The position numbers were made by a program, and so were the translations under genes. From assembly GCF_006716085.1 (NCBI RefSeq), contig NZ_VFON01000001.1, forward strand, positions 2,852,001-2,916,000: a stretch of DNA of 64,000 nucleotides, written 5' to 3'. This document shows, in pieces, positions 13,064 through 20,808 of this stretch; within the stretch, counting starts at the first letter, position 1, and each line of letters begins with the position of its first letter. This DNA is from Leucobacter komagatae (lineage in GTDB: Bacteria > Actinomycetota > Actinomycetes > Actinomycetales > Microbacteriaceae). The notes beneath the pieces were generated by a model. That model ran no database searches. It was given only the letters and a program-made list of their open reading frames with translations, and was not told the origin of the DNA.

Positions 13064-13221
13064 GCTCTCCACGCGGCTTCGTCCACAACCGCGGTTCCGC
13101 GGGCGATCGCGGCGCTGCCTCCACAATCCTCGGCGCACCTCACAATGATCTGTTTGCCGCAGCGAGGATCGAAGCACGACCAGGGCCCGCAGCGGTGAGA
13201 CTCCGCCGAGGCCCGCAATGA
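13060..13221 (+). CDS. possible small ORF between tadBC and the pilin gene
   Basis: A 53-codon frame begins with an ATG overlapping the tadBC stop (ATGA at 13060-13063) and runs to a TGA 13 bases before the pilin start. The product (MSSPRGFVHN start, with GDRGAAST near residue 20) matches nothing I recognise; GDRGAA faintly resembles the region around the processing site of Tad pseudopilins. The overlapping start favours translation, but the lack of a recognisable family and no clear ribosome binding site keep this tentative. Confidence 0.25.
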   Translation: MSSPRGFVHNRGSAGDRGAASTILGAPHNDLFAAARIEARPGPAAVRLRRGPQ

Positions 13222-13234
13222 TAGGGAGGACACG

Positions 13235-13615
13235 ATGAACAGTACGCAGCAGACCCAGCAGCAACAGAGCGTGCAGCAGCAACGGCGCGGTCGCGTCGGG
13301 CGAGTGCGCGAAGAGAAGAAAGTTCTCAAAGGCATGGGGTTTCCAGCTGAGCCGGAAGCACCTCGCGTGACCGGAACCCGTCACTTAGAGGCCGACGGAC
13401 ACGAACCCGTGCGCAGGTCACCCTCGGCCGGCTCCGCGCGAGCGAGAGGCGGCGGGCTTGGCGCAGACGAGCGTGGGGCGGTCACGGCAGAATACGCGCT
13501 CGTCATCATGGCGGCGGTCGCGTTCGCCGGCCTCCTCATTGTGATTATGCGCTCGGAAGAGGTGCGCGCGATGCTGCTCTCGCTCGTGCAGGGCGCACTC
13601 GGCAGCGCGGGTTAG
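13235..13615 (+). CDS. Flp-type pilin with long N-terminal extension (DUF4244)
   Basis: The likely major pilin subunit. The C-terminal half is a canonical actinobacterial Flp/DUF4244 pilin: DERGAVTAEYALVIM (about 78-92) with the glycine before the prepilin peptidase site and the conserved Glu, then one hydrophobic helix and a short tail. The odd part is the first ~77 residues, beginning MNSTQQTQQQQ and rich in Gln, Arg and Pro, where family members normally have a short leader of roughly 10-25 residues. The ATG has GGGAGGA at 13224-13230. A later in-frame start would give a normal leader, but no better ribosome binding site was seen. Confidence 0.8.
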   Translation: MNSTQQTQQQQSVQQQRRGRVGRVREEKKVLKGMGFPAEPEAPRVTGTRHLEADGHEPVRRSPSAGSARARGGGLGADERGAVTAEYALVIMAAVAFAGLLIVIMRSEEVRAMLLSLVQGALGSAG

Positions 13616-13619
13616 TCGA

Positions 13620-14030
13620 ATGGGCGCGATGTTCGCTGCGCTGCGAGCCCTGTGGGCTGACAGGCGCGGGGCGGTGACGGCGGAGTTCGCAGTCGCGATT
13701 CCGGCGATGCTCATTGTCCTCGGGCTTGCGATCGGCGCGGTCCAGCTCTCAGCGCAGCGTGTCGCGCTCACTGCCCTCGCCGGTGACGTTGCACGGCTTG
13801 AGGCGCGGGGTGACGATCGTCTCGCGGCGGCACGGATCTCCGAGCACGCCGGAAGTCCCTTGCTCTCTAGGAGCACGGCTGGTGGAATCCTGTGCGTTGC
13901 CGCGACGAGCTCCCCGAGAGCGGGGTTGCTCGCGGGCATCCGCGTGACCGGTCGAGGCTGCGCTGCCATTACCGCGGAAGGGGCGTTCGCGCGAGACGGC
14001 CCAGGTGACACTGACAGGCCGGTGACGTGA
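13620..14030 (+). CDS. TadE-like pseudopilin
   Basis: A 136-residue minor pilin-like protein. ADRRGAVTAEFAVAIPAML (about 13-31) is the TadE-type processing site and membrane helix, with Glu at the position shared with the pilin. The rest is a small extracytoplasmic domain with two cysteines (in GGILCVA and RGCAAI) that may pair. It starts four bases after the pilin stop and overlaps the next gene by GTGA. Its order after the pilin matches that recalled for the mycobacterial tad cluster. Confidence 0.85.
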   Translation: MGAMFAALRALWADRRGAVTAEFAVAIPAMLIVLGLAIGAVQLSAQRVALTALAGDVARLEARGDDRLAAARISEHAGSPLLSRSTAGGILCVAATSSPRAGLLAGIRVTGRGCAAITAEGAFARDGPGDTDRPVT

Positions 14031-14356
14031 GCGTCCCCGTCGTCGTCGCGATCAGCGGTGGTGCCGTGGCACTCGCGCTTCCGGTCATGGTCGCCTCGCA
14101 GGTGATCGTTGCCGGTGCGGAGGCGACGAACGCAGCCGATGCGGCCGCGCTCGCCGCAGCCGACGCCGAGCTCGGGCTCCTCGGCGACGGCGAATCCGCG
14201 CCGTGCGTGGTCGCTCAGGCCGTCGCCGACGCGAACGGAGCGGCGACCGTGACCTGCGACCTTGGGCCGGGCATTGCCGAAGTGCGTGTGACCGTGCGCC
14301 GGTGGGCTGGGCTCGTCGCCATCACCCGGTCAGCTCGGGCAGGTCTAGCTGACTGA
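14027..14356 (+). CDS. Rv3654c-like TadE/TadF-type secretion-associated protein
   Basis: A 109-residue protein starting at a GTG that overlaps the TadE stop (GTGA, 14027-14030). An N-terminal hydrophobic helix (about 3-28) is followed by an Ala-rich segment EATNAADAAALAAADAEL and two cysteines (APCVVA, VTCDLG). This matches the small last gene of actinobacterial tad loci (the Rv3654c type), whose role is unknown but which is always with TadE. A pseudopilin or pilus-tip role is an inference from position. Confidence 0.75.
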   Translation: MSVPVVVAISGGAVALALPVMVASQVIVAGAEATNAADAAALAAADAELGLLGDGESAPCVVAQAVADANGAATVTCDLGPGIAEVRVTVRRWAGLVAITRSARAGLAD

Positions 14357-14391
14357 GCCATTCGCGAGGGAACCGGCCGAGCTGTGGCAGC

Positions 14392-15648
14392 TCACTGGGC
14401 AGATACTGGGTCGTCGACCGGCATGTCGAGCAGGACGTCCGAGAAGGCGAGGAGTCGGGAGCTCGCAAAGTCATCGTACTCCGGCAGAAATGTCATCTGG
14501 TCCCCGATGATGCTGAAAAAGGCGTAAAGCGGCACGGGTGCGTCTCTGGCGCTCAGATCAGGGTGGACCTCATGAAAGAGCGCGGTCCAGCGGGCAACAT
14601 GATCGCGCTGCATTTGTACGAAATGCTTGAGATCGGATGGGTCAAGGTTGCCTTGCTCGGAGAAATATACGCGCATGAGGTCGGCGCTGCGGAACGAATG
14701 GTCGACGTAATAGCCGCAAAGCAATCGCAGCTCTTCTGCAGGGCTCTGTGACTGGGCCCGGGCAGCCTCCCCGGCCTTGTCGAGCCAGGCGGAGGCACGA
14801 TCGTATGCGGCGGTCAGGAGTTCACTCTTTCCAGCGAAGTGCCTGTACACGCCTGAGGGGGTGAGCGAAACCGCCGCCGCGAGGTCCTCGATCGTAGCGT
14901 CGTTGTACCCGTGTTCAGCGAAAAGCTTGATGCCCGCTTGAAGGAGTTGCTCGCGACGGGGGGACCCCTGGGCACTCGGCCCTTCTTCTGCTTCCCAATC
15001 AGGAAAGGGTGTTCTGCGAACGCTTCCATCTGCGTAGGCACCCACGTCGATGTCTAGAAGTCTCCAAGCCAACTCGTTGAGACGTGCCCTCAGCCGTGGC
15101 TTCGCGATGCGGGTCGTGTGCATCGTGACACTCGAAAGAACGCTGAAAGCCGCGATGAGGATGATGGTGCGTTCGTGTTCGGGAACGTCTGGTCGGTAGA
15201 CGGCGTATGGAATCGTGAGCCGTGAGCCCACTACAGCCAGCTTCCTATTGAGCTTAGCCCGGTCGTCGCCCTTGAGGTGGCGCCCTTCCCAGCGGTAGAT
15301 GCCGTTGATGGAACGGTCAGCGACAAATTCACCGGCGACAGCGTCGATCAACTCTTCGATGACGAGGCGTGCCTCCTGCCGCGACAGAACCTCCCGCGAG
15401 GAAGCCTCCTCAGTCGCGGAAAGCAGACGGTCCGCAAACGCGAAAGCCGTGTGAGCGAACAGCGCGTACTTGTTCGGGAAGTGCCGGTACAGCGCAGTGG
15501 CGGTGATGCCGACGGTGTCGGCGATGTCCTGCATGCTCACGGGGTGGTACCCGCTCCGCGCGAAGGCCTCGGCGGCCGCCTTCTCAATCTGCTGCTTGCG
15601 GTCGCGGGGTCGGGAACGCTGCGCGGCGGTCTTTTCGCTGCTAGCCAT
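14392..15648 (-). CDS. transcriptional regulator with two TetR units in one chain
   Basis: A 418-residue protein with two complete TetR-type helix-turn-helix domains: residues about 17-65 (AFARSGYHPVSMQDIADTVG, then TALYRHFPNK) and 231-280 (LFAEHGYNDATIEDLAAAVS, then GVYRHFAGKS). Each is followed by a helical ligand/dimer domain of about 130 residues. Ordinary TetR proteins are about 200 residues and dimerise; this chain could be an internal dimer. Base composition looks lower in GC than both neighbours. It is monocistronic and converges on the tad locus. Target and ligand are unknown; related double TetR proteins in actinobacteria are often linked to fatty acid or CoA metabolism. Confidence 0.88.
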   Translation of the reverse strand: MASSEKTAAQRSRPRDRKQQIEKAAAEAFARSGYHPVSMQDIADTVGITATALYRHFPNKYALFAHTAFAFADRLLSATEEASSREVLSRQEARLVIEELIDAVAGEFVADRSINGIYRWEGRHLKGDDRAKLNRKLAVVGSRLTIPYAVYRPDVPEHERTIILIAAFSVLSSVTMHTTRIAKPRLRARLNELAWRLLDIDVGAYADGSVRRTPFPDWEAEEGPSAQGSPRREQLLQAGIKLFAEHGYNDATIEDLAAAVSLTPSGVYRHFAGKSELLTAAYDRASAWLDKAGEAARAQSQSPAEELRLLCGYYVDHSFRSADLMRVYFSEQGNLDPSDLKHFVQMQRDHVARWTALFHEVHPDLSARDAPVPLYAFFSIIGDQMTFLPEYDDFASSRLLAFSDVLLDMPVDDPVSAQ

Positions 15649-15661
15649 GCATTCAACCTTA
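15649..15661 (-). promoter_or_regulatory. leaderless promoter -10 of the double-TetR gene
   Basis: On the minus strand TAAGGT (plus positions 15656-15661) ends 7 bases before the ATG at 15648, and no ribosome binding site is present. No convincing palindromic operator was found nearby. Confidence 0.45.
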
Positions 15662-15774
15662 TCGAGGGAGCATCGCGTGCCGACTGTGAGAACCCATAAA
15701 CTTCGTACCGTTTTGCTAGGGTTTCGCCTTGCCCGGCCCGCTGACGGGCCCGCACTGGCCCGTCGCCAAGCCGC

Positions 15775-16092
15775 CTATTTGCGCGGCCGCCGCTCTCGGA
15801 GCGCGGCGGCGATCGCCTCGATGGAAGGCCACCCCGAGAGCCCACCCGCAGTCGCGTAGACCCTGCACGAGAGCTCGCGGGTGCGGGTCGCGCCTGCGAA
15901 GAGGTCTTCGCCATCGATGAGGATCGTTGGGGAACCCGAAAACGAGACGCCCTCAGCGTCGGCGTTCGACGAGATCGTCACCGTCTCGATCGGGGTTTCC
16001 GGTGTGCCGACGACGGCAAGGGCCGCGCGCAGGTTTTCGGTCGCCGGCCCGGCGCTCGGGCAGCCGTGAATGACGAGTACCTGTGCCTTCAT
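15775..16092 (-). CDS. small thioredoxin-fold protein (DF-family/alkylmercury-lyase-like)
   Basis: A 105-residue protein beginning MKAQVLVIHGCPSAG. It resembles small thioredoxin-fold proteins annotated as DF-family or alkylmercury lyase-like, with one N-terminal cysteine after a beta strand (Cys11), a cis-Pro-like FSGSPTILIDG block (about 52-62) and a second cysteine in ELSCRVY. It has Cys-Pro-Ser-Ala rather than CxxC, so disulfide oxidoreductase activity is doubtful. The ATG at 16092 has GAGGTGA just upstream, partly within the DUF808 gene end, so the two are coupled. Substrate unknown. Confidence 0.65.
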   Translation of the reverse strand: MKAQVLVIHGCPSAGPATENLRAALAVVGTPETPIETVTISSNADAEGVSFSGSPTILIDGEDLFAGATRTRELSCRVYATAGGLSGWPSIEAIAAALRERRPRK

Positions 16093-16108
16093 GAGTTCAC
16101 CTCGCCGT

Positions 16109-17047
16109 TCAGTGCGATACGGGCTTCTTGAAGCGGAGCCTGGCAATGACGCCGAGCACGAGCATGACAACCGCGCCCCAGGCGAACCCGAAGACCGCGG
16201 AGAGCCCGGAATCCATGAGCCAGGTGATGATTCCTGGAACCGTGACGGAGTGGACGATGCCGCTCACGAGGTCGTAGGGGGCGCTCAAGCCCACCTCGGC
16301 CAGGTTGACCAGGAGGATGTGGCCGCCGACCCAGAGCATCGCGAGCGCCCCAACGACGGTGAGAAGGCGAAACACCCACGGCATCGCCTTCACGAGCCCG
16401 CGGCCGACCGCCTGCAACCACGCGACGGGTCGCTTGATGAGCCAGAACCCGACGTCGTCCATCCTGATAAGCAGCGCGACGGTGCCGTAGACGGCCACGG
16501 TCATGAGCAGCCCGACGACGACGAGCGTCGCGAGCCGGATGCCCCACGACGAGGCTTCGATGTTTGCGAGCGAGATGAGCATGATCTCGATGCTCAGTAC
16601 GAGGTCGGTGCGCACCGCACTCGACACCATTTGCTTCTCGTCGGTCTCGGTGCGCTCGACGACCTGCTCGACACCGGCGGGGTCAGCGTGGCTCGGACGA
16701 ATCCAGTGCCACACTTTTTCAGCGCCTTCGTACGCGAGGTAGGTGCCACCGAGGATGAGGAGCCACGGGAAGATCCACGGCGCCCACGCGCTCAGCACCA
16801 TGATGCCCGCGATGATGATCGCCTTGTTCATGAGCGAGCCGCGCGTGATCTTCCACACCACGGGCAGCTCACGCCTCGGGGTGAGGCCCTGTACGTACTG
16901 GGGTGAGACGGCCGCGTCGTCGATGACGACGCCCGCGGCCTTCGCGGAAGCCTTCGCGGCCCCGGCAACGACATCGTCGATCGATGCGGCTGCGGCTCGG
17001 GCGAGCACGGCGATGTCATCAAGCAGGGCGAAGAAACTAGCGCTCAC
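16109..17047 (-). CDS. DUF808 (YedI-type) inner membrane protein
   Basis: A 312-residue integral membrane protein. The N-terminus MSASFFALLDDIAVLARAAA and the KASAKAAGVVIDDAAVSPQYV segment are the hallmark of DUF808/YedI. Several membrane spans follow (around 72-105, 155-180, 190-215, 235-260 and 280-300). The family has no known biochemical role. The GTG start at 17047 has AGAGG about 8 bases upstream. The stop lies 16 bases from the next ATG, forming a two-gene unit with the thioredoxin-fold protein. It is divergent from topA across 188 bases. Confidence 0.88.
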   Translation of the reverse strand: MSASFFALLDDIAVLARAAAASIDDVVAGAAKASAKAAGVVIDDAAVSPQYVQGLTPRRELPVVWKITRGSLMNKAIIIAGIMVLSAWAPWIFPWLLILGGTYLAYEGAEKVWHWIRPSHADPAGVEQVVERTETDEKQMVSSAVRTDLVLSIEIMLISLANIEASSWGIRLATLVVVGLLMTVAVYGTVALLIRMDDVGFWLIKRPVAWLQAVGRGLVKAMPWVFRLLTVVGALAMLWVGGHILLVNLAEVGLSAPYDLVSGIVHSVTVPGIITWLMDSGLSAVFGFAWGAVVMLVLGVIARLRFKKPVSH

Positions 17048-17235
17048 GTGTGGTGCCTCTATGTAAGGGGAACGAATTGAGAATCAGGATAACCCGTGAG
17101 GGGAGCGAAACCTGCGCGGCAACCAGAAGTCGCTAGTAATGACAGATTCTCACGTGACTGTGTGTATCGTTGCGGTGCAGGGAGCCCTGCGCGACGAATC
17201 GCGTGTACGGGATAAAAGGCGAGAATTGGAGTGCC

Positions 17236-20064
17236 GTGGGGAAAAAGCTGGTCATCGTGGAGTCGCCGACAAAGGCGCGCACGATTGGTGGTTACCTCGG
17301 TGATGACTACGAGGTGCTGTCTTCGGTCGGGCACGTCCGCGACCTCGCCGAGCCGTCGGAGCTCCCCGCCGAGCTGAAGAAGGGGCCGTTCGGCAAGTTC
17401 GGCGTCGACGTCGAGAATGGCTTCGCCCCCTACTACGTCGTCAACGACAATAAGAAGAAGACCGTCGCCGAGCTGAAGCGAGCGCTCAAGGGCGCCGACG
17501 AACTCTTCCTCGCAACTGATGAGGACCGCGAGGGTGAGGCCATCGCGTGGCACCTCCTTGAGGTGCTGAAGCCGAAGGTTCCAGTACACCGCATGGTGTT
17601 CCACGAGATCACCAAGGACGCGATCGCCGAGGCGCAGCGAAACACCCGCGAGCTCGACACCGCGCTCGTCGACGCGCAGGAGACCCGGCGCATTCTCGAC
17701 AGGCTCTACGGCTACGATATTTCTCCGGTGCTCTGGCGCAAGGTCGCGCCCAAGCTCTCGGCCGGCCGCGTGCAGTCCGCAGCCACCCGACTCGTCGTCG
17801 ACCGCGAGCGCGAGCGCCTCGCGTTCCGCGCCGCCGAGTACTGGAGCATCGCCGCGCGCTTCAACCCGGCGGAGGACGCGCCAGACCGCGTGCCGTTCGA
17901 GGCCAAGCTCGTGCGGCTCGACGGGAACCGCGTCGCGTCGGGCGGCGACTTCGACGACACCGGCAAGCTGACCGCGAAGGCGACCGGCGCCGGAGTTATC
18001 GCGCTCGACGGCACCCGCGCGGACGCGATCGCCGCCGCCCTCGGCGAGGGCCCTTCGGCGCTCGTGCGCACGCTCGAGACGAAGCCGCACACGCGCCGCC
18101 CGGCAGCGCCGTTCACGACGTCGACGCTGCAGCAGGAGGCCTCGCGAAAGCTCCGCTTCAGCTCGCGCCAGACGATGTCGTTCGCGCAGTCGCTCTACGA
18201 GAACGGCTACATCACCTATATGCGTACCGACTCGCCGACGCTCTCGAAGCAGGCGCTCGAGGCGGCGCGCAGCCAGGCGGCCTCGCTCTACGGCGCCGAG
18301 ACCGTGCCCGACAAGCCGCGCGTGTACACCGGCAAGGCGAAGGGTGCGCAGGAGGCGCACGAGGCGATCCGCCCCGCAGGCGATACCTTCGTGCGCCCGA
18401 GCGAGCTGAAGGGAAAGCTCACCCAGGGTGAGTTCTCGTTGTACGACCTGATTTGGAAGCGCACCGTCGCGAGCCAGATGGCGGACGCGAAGGGCTCGAC
18501 CGCCACGGTCACGCTCGGCGTGACGGTCACCGAGGGGTCGGCAACCACCGATGCTGAGTTCACCGCGAGTGGCACGGTCATCACCTTCCCCGGCTTCCTC
18601 CTCGCCTACGAAGAGGGCAAGGACGAGAAGCGCGGCGACGCCGAGAAGAACAACGTCTCGCTCCCGCAGCTGACGGAGGGCCAGGCGCTCGGGATCACGG
18701 AGCCGCTCGCAAAGCAGCACGAGACGAGCCCGCCGCCGCGCTACACCGAGGCGAGCCTCACGAAGCGTTTCGAAGAGCTCGGGATCGGACGCCCGTCGAC
18801 CTACTCGTCCACGATCTCCACGATCATGGATCGCGGTTACGTTTCGAAGCAGGGCCAGGCCCTCGTGCCGAGCTGGATCGCGTTCTCCGTGGTGCGCCTG
18901 CTCGAAGAGCACTTTGCGGCGCTTGTCGACTACGACTTTACGGCTGAAATGGAGAGCGACCTCGATGAGATCGCGGCCGGCCAGACCGACCGCTCCGAGT
19001 GGCTCAAGGAGTTCTACTTCGGTACCGACAACCACCCCGGTCTCCGCGGCGTTGTTGATAATCTCGGCGAGATCGATGCGCGCGCGATCAACACGATCCG
19101 GATCGATGACCAGATTTCGCTCCGCAACGGCAAGTATGGCCCCTACCTCGAGGTCTTCGACGAGAAGAGCGAGGTCGACGAGAACGGCGAGCTCAAGCCG
19201 CGCAGTGTGAACATCCCTGACGGGATGGCTCCTGACGAGCTCACCCCCGAGCGCGCCCACGAGCTCGCCGACGCCGAGCCCGCAGAGGATCGTGTTGTCG
19301 GCCTGCACCCGGTCACCGGAAAGCGCGTCATCGCAAAGAACGGTCGCTTCGGTCCGTACGTGCAGGAGCTGCCGAACGAGGACGAGGAACTCCCGAAGGG
19401 CGAGAAGCCCCGCACCGCGTCGCTCTTCAAGTCGATGGACCCCGCGACGGTCGATCTTGATACGGCCGTGGCCCTCCTCGACCTGCCCCGTGTCGTTGGC
19501 AATGATCCCGAGTCCGGCGACCCGATCACCGCGCAGAACGGCCGCTACGGCCCGTACCTCAAGAAGGGTACGGAGACTCGCACGCTGCCGAGCGAGGACT
19601 CGATCTTCTCGATCGACCTCCCTGGCGCGCTCGAGGTGCTCGCGCAGCCGAAGTACGGTGCCCGCAAGGCGAGCTCGGCGCTGAAGGAGTTCGACGCCGA
19701 CCCCGTGAGCGGTAAGCCCGTGAAGGTGAAGGACGGCCGCTTCGGCCCGTACGTCACCGACGGCGAGACCAACGCGACGATCCCGCGCGGCGACTCGGTC
19801 GAGGAGATCACGTTCGAGCGCGCGATCGACCTGCTCGCCATCAAGCGCGCGAAGGGCCCAGCCAAGAAGAAGGCGCCGGCGAAGAAAAAGGCTCCCGCCA
19901 AGAAGCCGGCAGCGAAGAAGCCGGCAGCCAAGAAGTCCACGGCAGCGAAGAAGGAGGTCGACCCGGCACGGTCGGCCGCCGCGAAGAAGGCCGCCGAGAC
20001 GCGCAAGGCCAACGCTGCGAAGAAGGCCGCCGAGGCTGCTGCCGCGGCCGAGACCGCAGAGTAG
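17236..20064 (+). CDS. topA: DNA topoisomerase I
   Basis: Relaxes negative supercoils. The 942-residue chain starts with the Toprim domain (KKLVIVESPTKA, and the DEDREGEAIAWH acidic motif near 97-108). The active-site tyrosine lies in YITYMRTDSPTL (about residue 333). Several C-terminal repeats contain RFGPYV-type motifs, followed by a Lys/Ala-rich tail of about 70 residues with no zinc fingers, the typical actinobacterial form in which the basic tail binds DNA. The GTG at 17236 follows GGAG and matches the usual N-terminus; an in-frame ATG at 17170 would add 22 unrelated residues. tmk follows 7 bases later. Confidence 0.97.
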   Translation: MGKKLVIVESPTKARTIGGYLGDDYEVLSSVGHVRDLAEPSELPAELKKGPFGKFGVDVENGFAPYYVVNDNKKKTVAELKRALKGADELFLATDEDREGEAIAWHLLEVLKPKVPVHRMVFHEITKDAIAEAQRNTRELDTALVDAQETRRILDRLYGYDISPVLWRKVAPKLSAGRVQSAATRLVVDRERERLAFRAAEYWSIAARFNPAEDAPDRVPFEAKLVRLDGNRVASGGDFDDTGKLTAKATGAGVIALDGTRADAIAAALGEGPSALVRTLETKPHTRRPAAPFTTSTLQQEASRKLRFSSRQTMSFAQSLYENGYITYMRTDSPTLSKQALEAARSQAASLYGAETVPDKPRVYTGKAKGAQEAHEAIRPAGDTFVRPSELKGKLTQGEFSLYDLIWKRTVASQMADAKGSTATVTLGVTVTEGSATTDAEFTASGTVITFPGFLLAYEEGKDEKRGDAEKNNVSLPQLTEGQALGITEPLAKQHETSPPPRYTEASLTKRFEELGIGRPSTYSSTISTIMDRGYVSKQGQALVPSWIAFSVVRLLEEHFAALVDYDFTAEMESDLDEIAAGQTDRSEWLKEFYFGTDNHPGLRGVVDNLGEIDARAINTIRIDDQISLRNGKYGPYLEVFDEKSEVDENGELKPRSVNIPDGMAPDELTPERAHELADAEPAEDRVVGLHPVTGKRVIAKNGRFGPYVQELPNEDEELPKGEKPRTASLFKSMDPATVDLDTAVALLDLPRVVGNDPESGDPITAQNGRYGPYLKKGTETRTLPSEDSIFSIDLPGALEVLAQPKYGARKASSALKEFDADPVSGKPVKVKDGRFGPYVTDGETNATIPRGDSVEEITFERAIDLLAIKRAKGPAKKKAPAKKKAPAKKPAAKKPAAKKSTAAKKEVDPARSAAAKKAAETRKANAAKKAAEAAAAAETAE

Positions 20065-20071
20065 GCCGCGC

Positions 20072-20692
20072 GTGTTCATCACCCTCGAAGGCGGGGATAG
20101 CGTCGGCAAGACCACGCAGGCGGGGATGCTCGAGGAATGGCTGACAGGCGAGGGCCGTGAGGTCGTGCGCACCCGCGAGCCGGGTGGCACGCCGCTCGGC
20201 GTCGAGGTGCGCAGGCTGCTGCTGCACGGCGGCGACGAGATCGGGGCCGTCGACCCGCGCGCCGAGGCGCTGCTGTACGCGGCGGACCGCGCGCAGCACA
20301 TCGCGAAGGTCGTTCGGCCCGCGATCGAGCGGGGTGCGGTCGTCGTGCAGGATCGGTATATCGACTCGTCCCTCGCCTATCAGGGCGCCGGCCGGGTCCT
20401 CGACGTTGACGAGGTCCGCCGCATCAGCGAGTGGGCGGTCGGGGGGCTGTGGCCAGACGTCACGGTGCTGTTCGACCTCGCGCCCGAGATCGCCGCTGCC
20501 CGGCGTTCGTCGCGTGACGACGACAGGCTTGAGGCCGAGCGGCAGGAGTTCCACGAGGCTGTTCGCGCCGCGTACCACGGGCTCGCTGTGGCATCGCCCG
20601 AGCGGTTCCTTGTCGTCGACGCCTCGGGTACCCCGGAGGAGATCCACGCCATCGTGCGTGCCCGGGTCGCCGAGCGCCTCGCCGCCCGCTGA
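20072..20692 (+). CDS. tmk: thymidylate kinase
   Basis: Phosphorylates dTMP to dTDP. In the 206-residue protein the P-loop is EGGDSVGKTT (6-15), with Ser in place of the more usual Gly after Asp. The DR-motif VVVQDRYIDSSLAYQG and the REPGGTP segment are present, and a lid-like arginine cluster (AARRSSRDDDRLE) is visible. The GTG start is 7 bases after the topA stop. The holB gene that often follows tmk is absent: the next gene, hemA, converges on it. Confidence 0.95.
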   Translation: MFITLEGGDSVGKTTQAGMLEEWLTGEGREVVRTREPGGTPLGVEVRRLLLHGGDEIGAVDPRAEALLYAADRAQHIAKVVRPAIERGAVVVQDRYIDSSLAYQGAGRVLDVDEVRRISEWAVGGLWPDVTVLFDLAPEIAAARRSSRDDDRLEAERQEFHEAVRAAYHGLAVASPERFLVVDASGTPEEIHAIVRARVAERLAAR

Positions 20693-20730
20693 CGCGACCT
20701 AGCGCGCACGAGCCGCTTCCCCATAAGAAA

Positions 20731-20757
20731 GCCCCGTTATCGCGGTATTGAAGGGGC
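20731..20757. terminator. weak hairpin between tmk and hemA
   Basis: GCCCC (20731-20735) can pair with GGGGC (20753-20757) across a 17-base loop, followed by GGTTT. The stem is only 5 bp, so this is a weak candidate for termination of tmk; nothing better was found in the 116-base gap. Confidence 0.3.
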
Positions 20758-20808
20758 GGTTTGGCGGGGAAGGGGCTGTGCGGTGGGGCGGGTGAGGTGG
20801 CGCCGCGC

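Noticed and set aside
17059-20301. A 1080-codon open frame antisense to topA and tmk
   Set aside because: High-GC codon bias leaves antisense frames open. The translation is Arg/Leu/Glu-rich without family motifs, while topA and tmk on the other strand are unmistakable.
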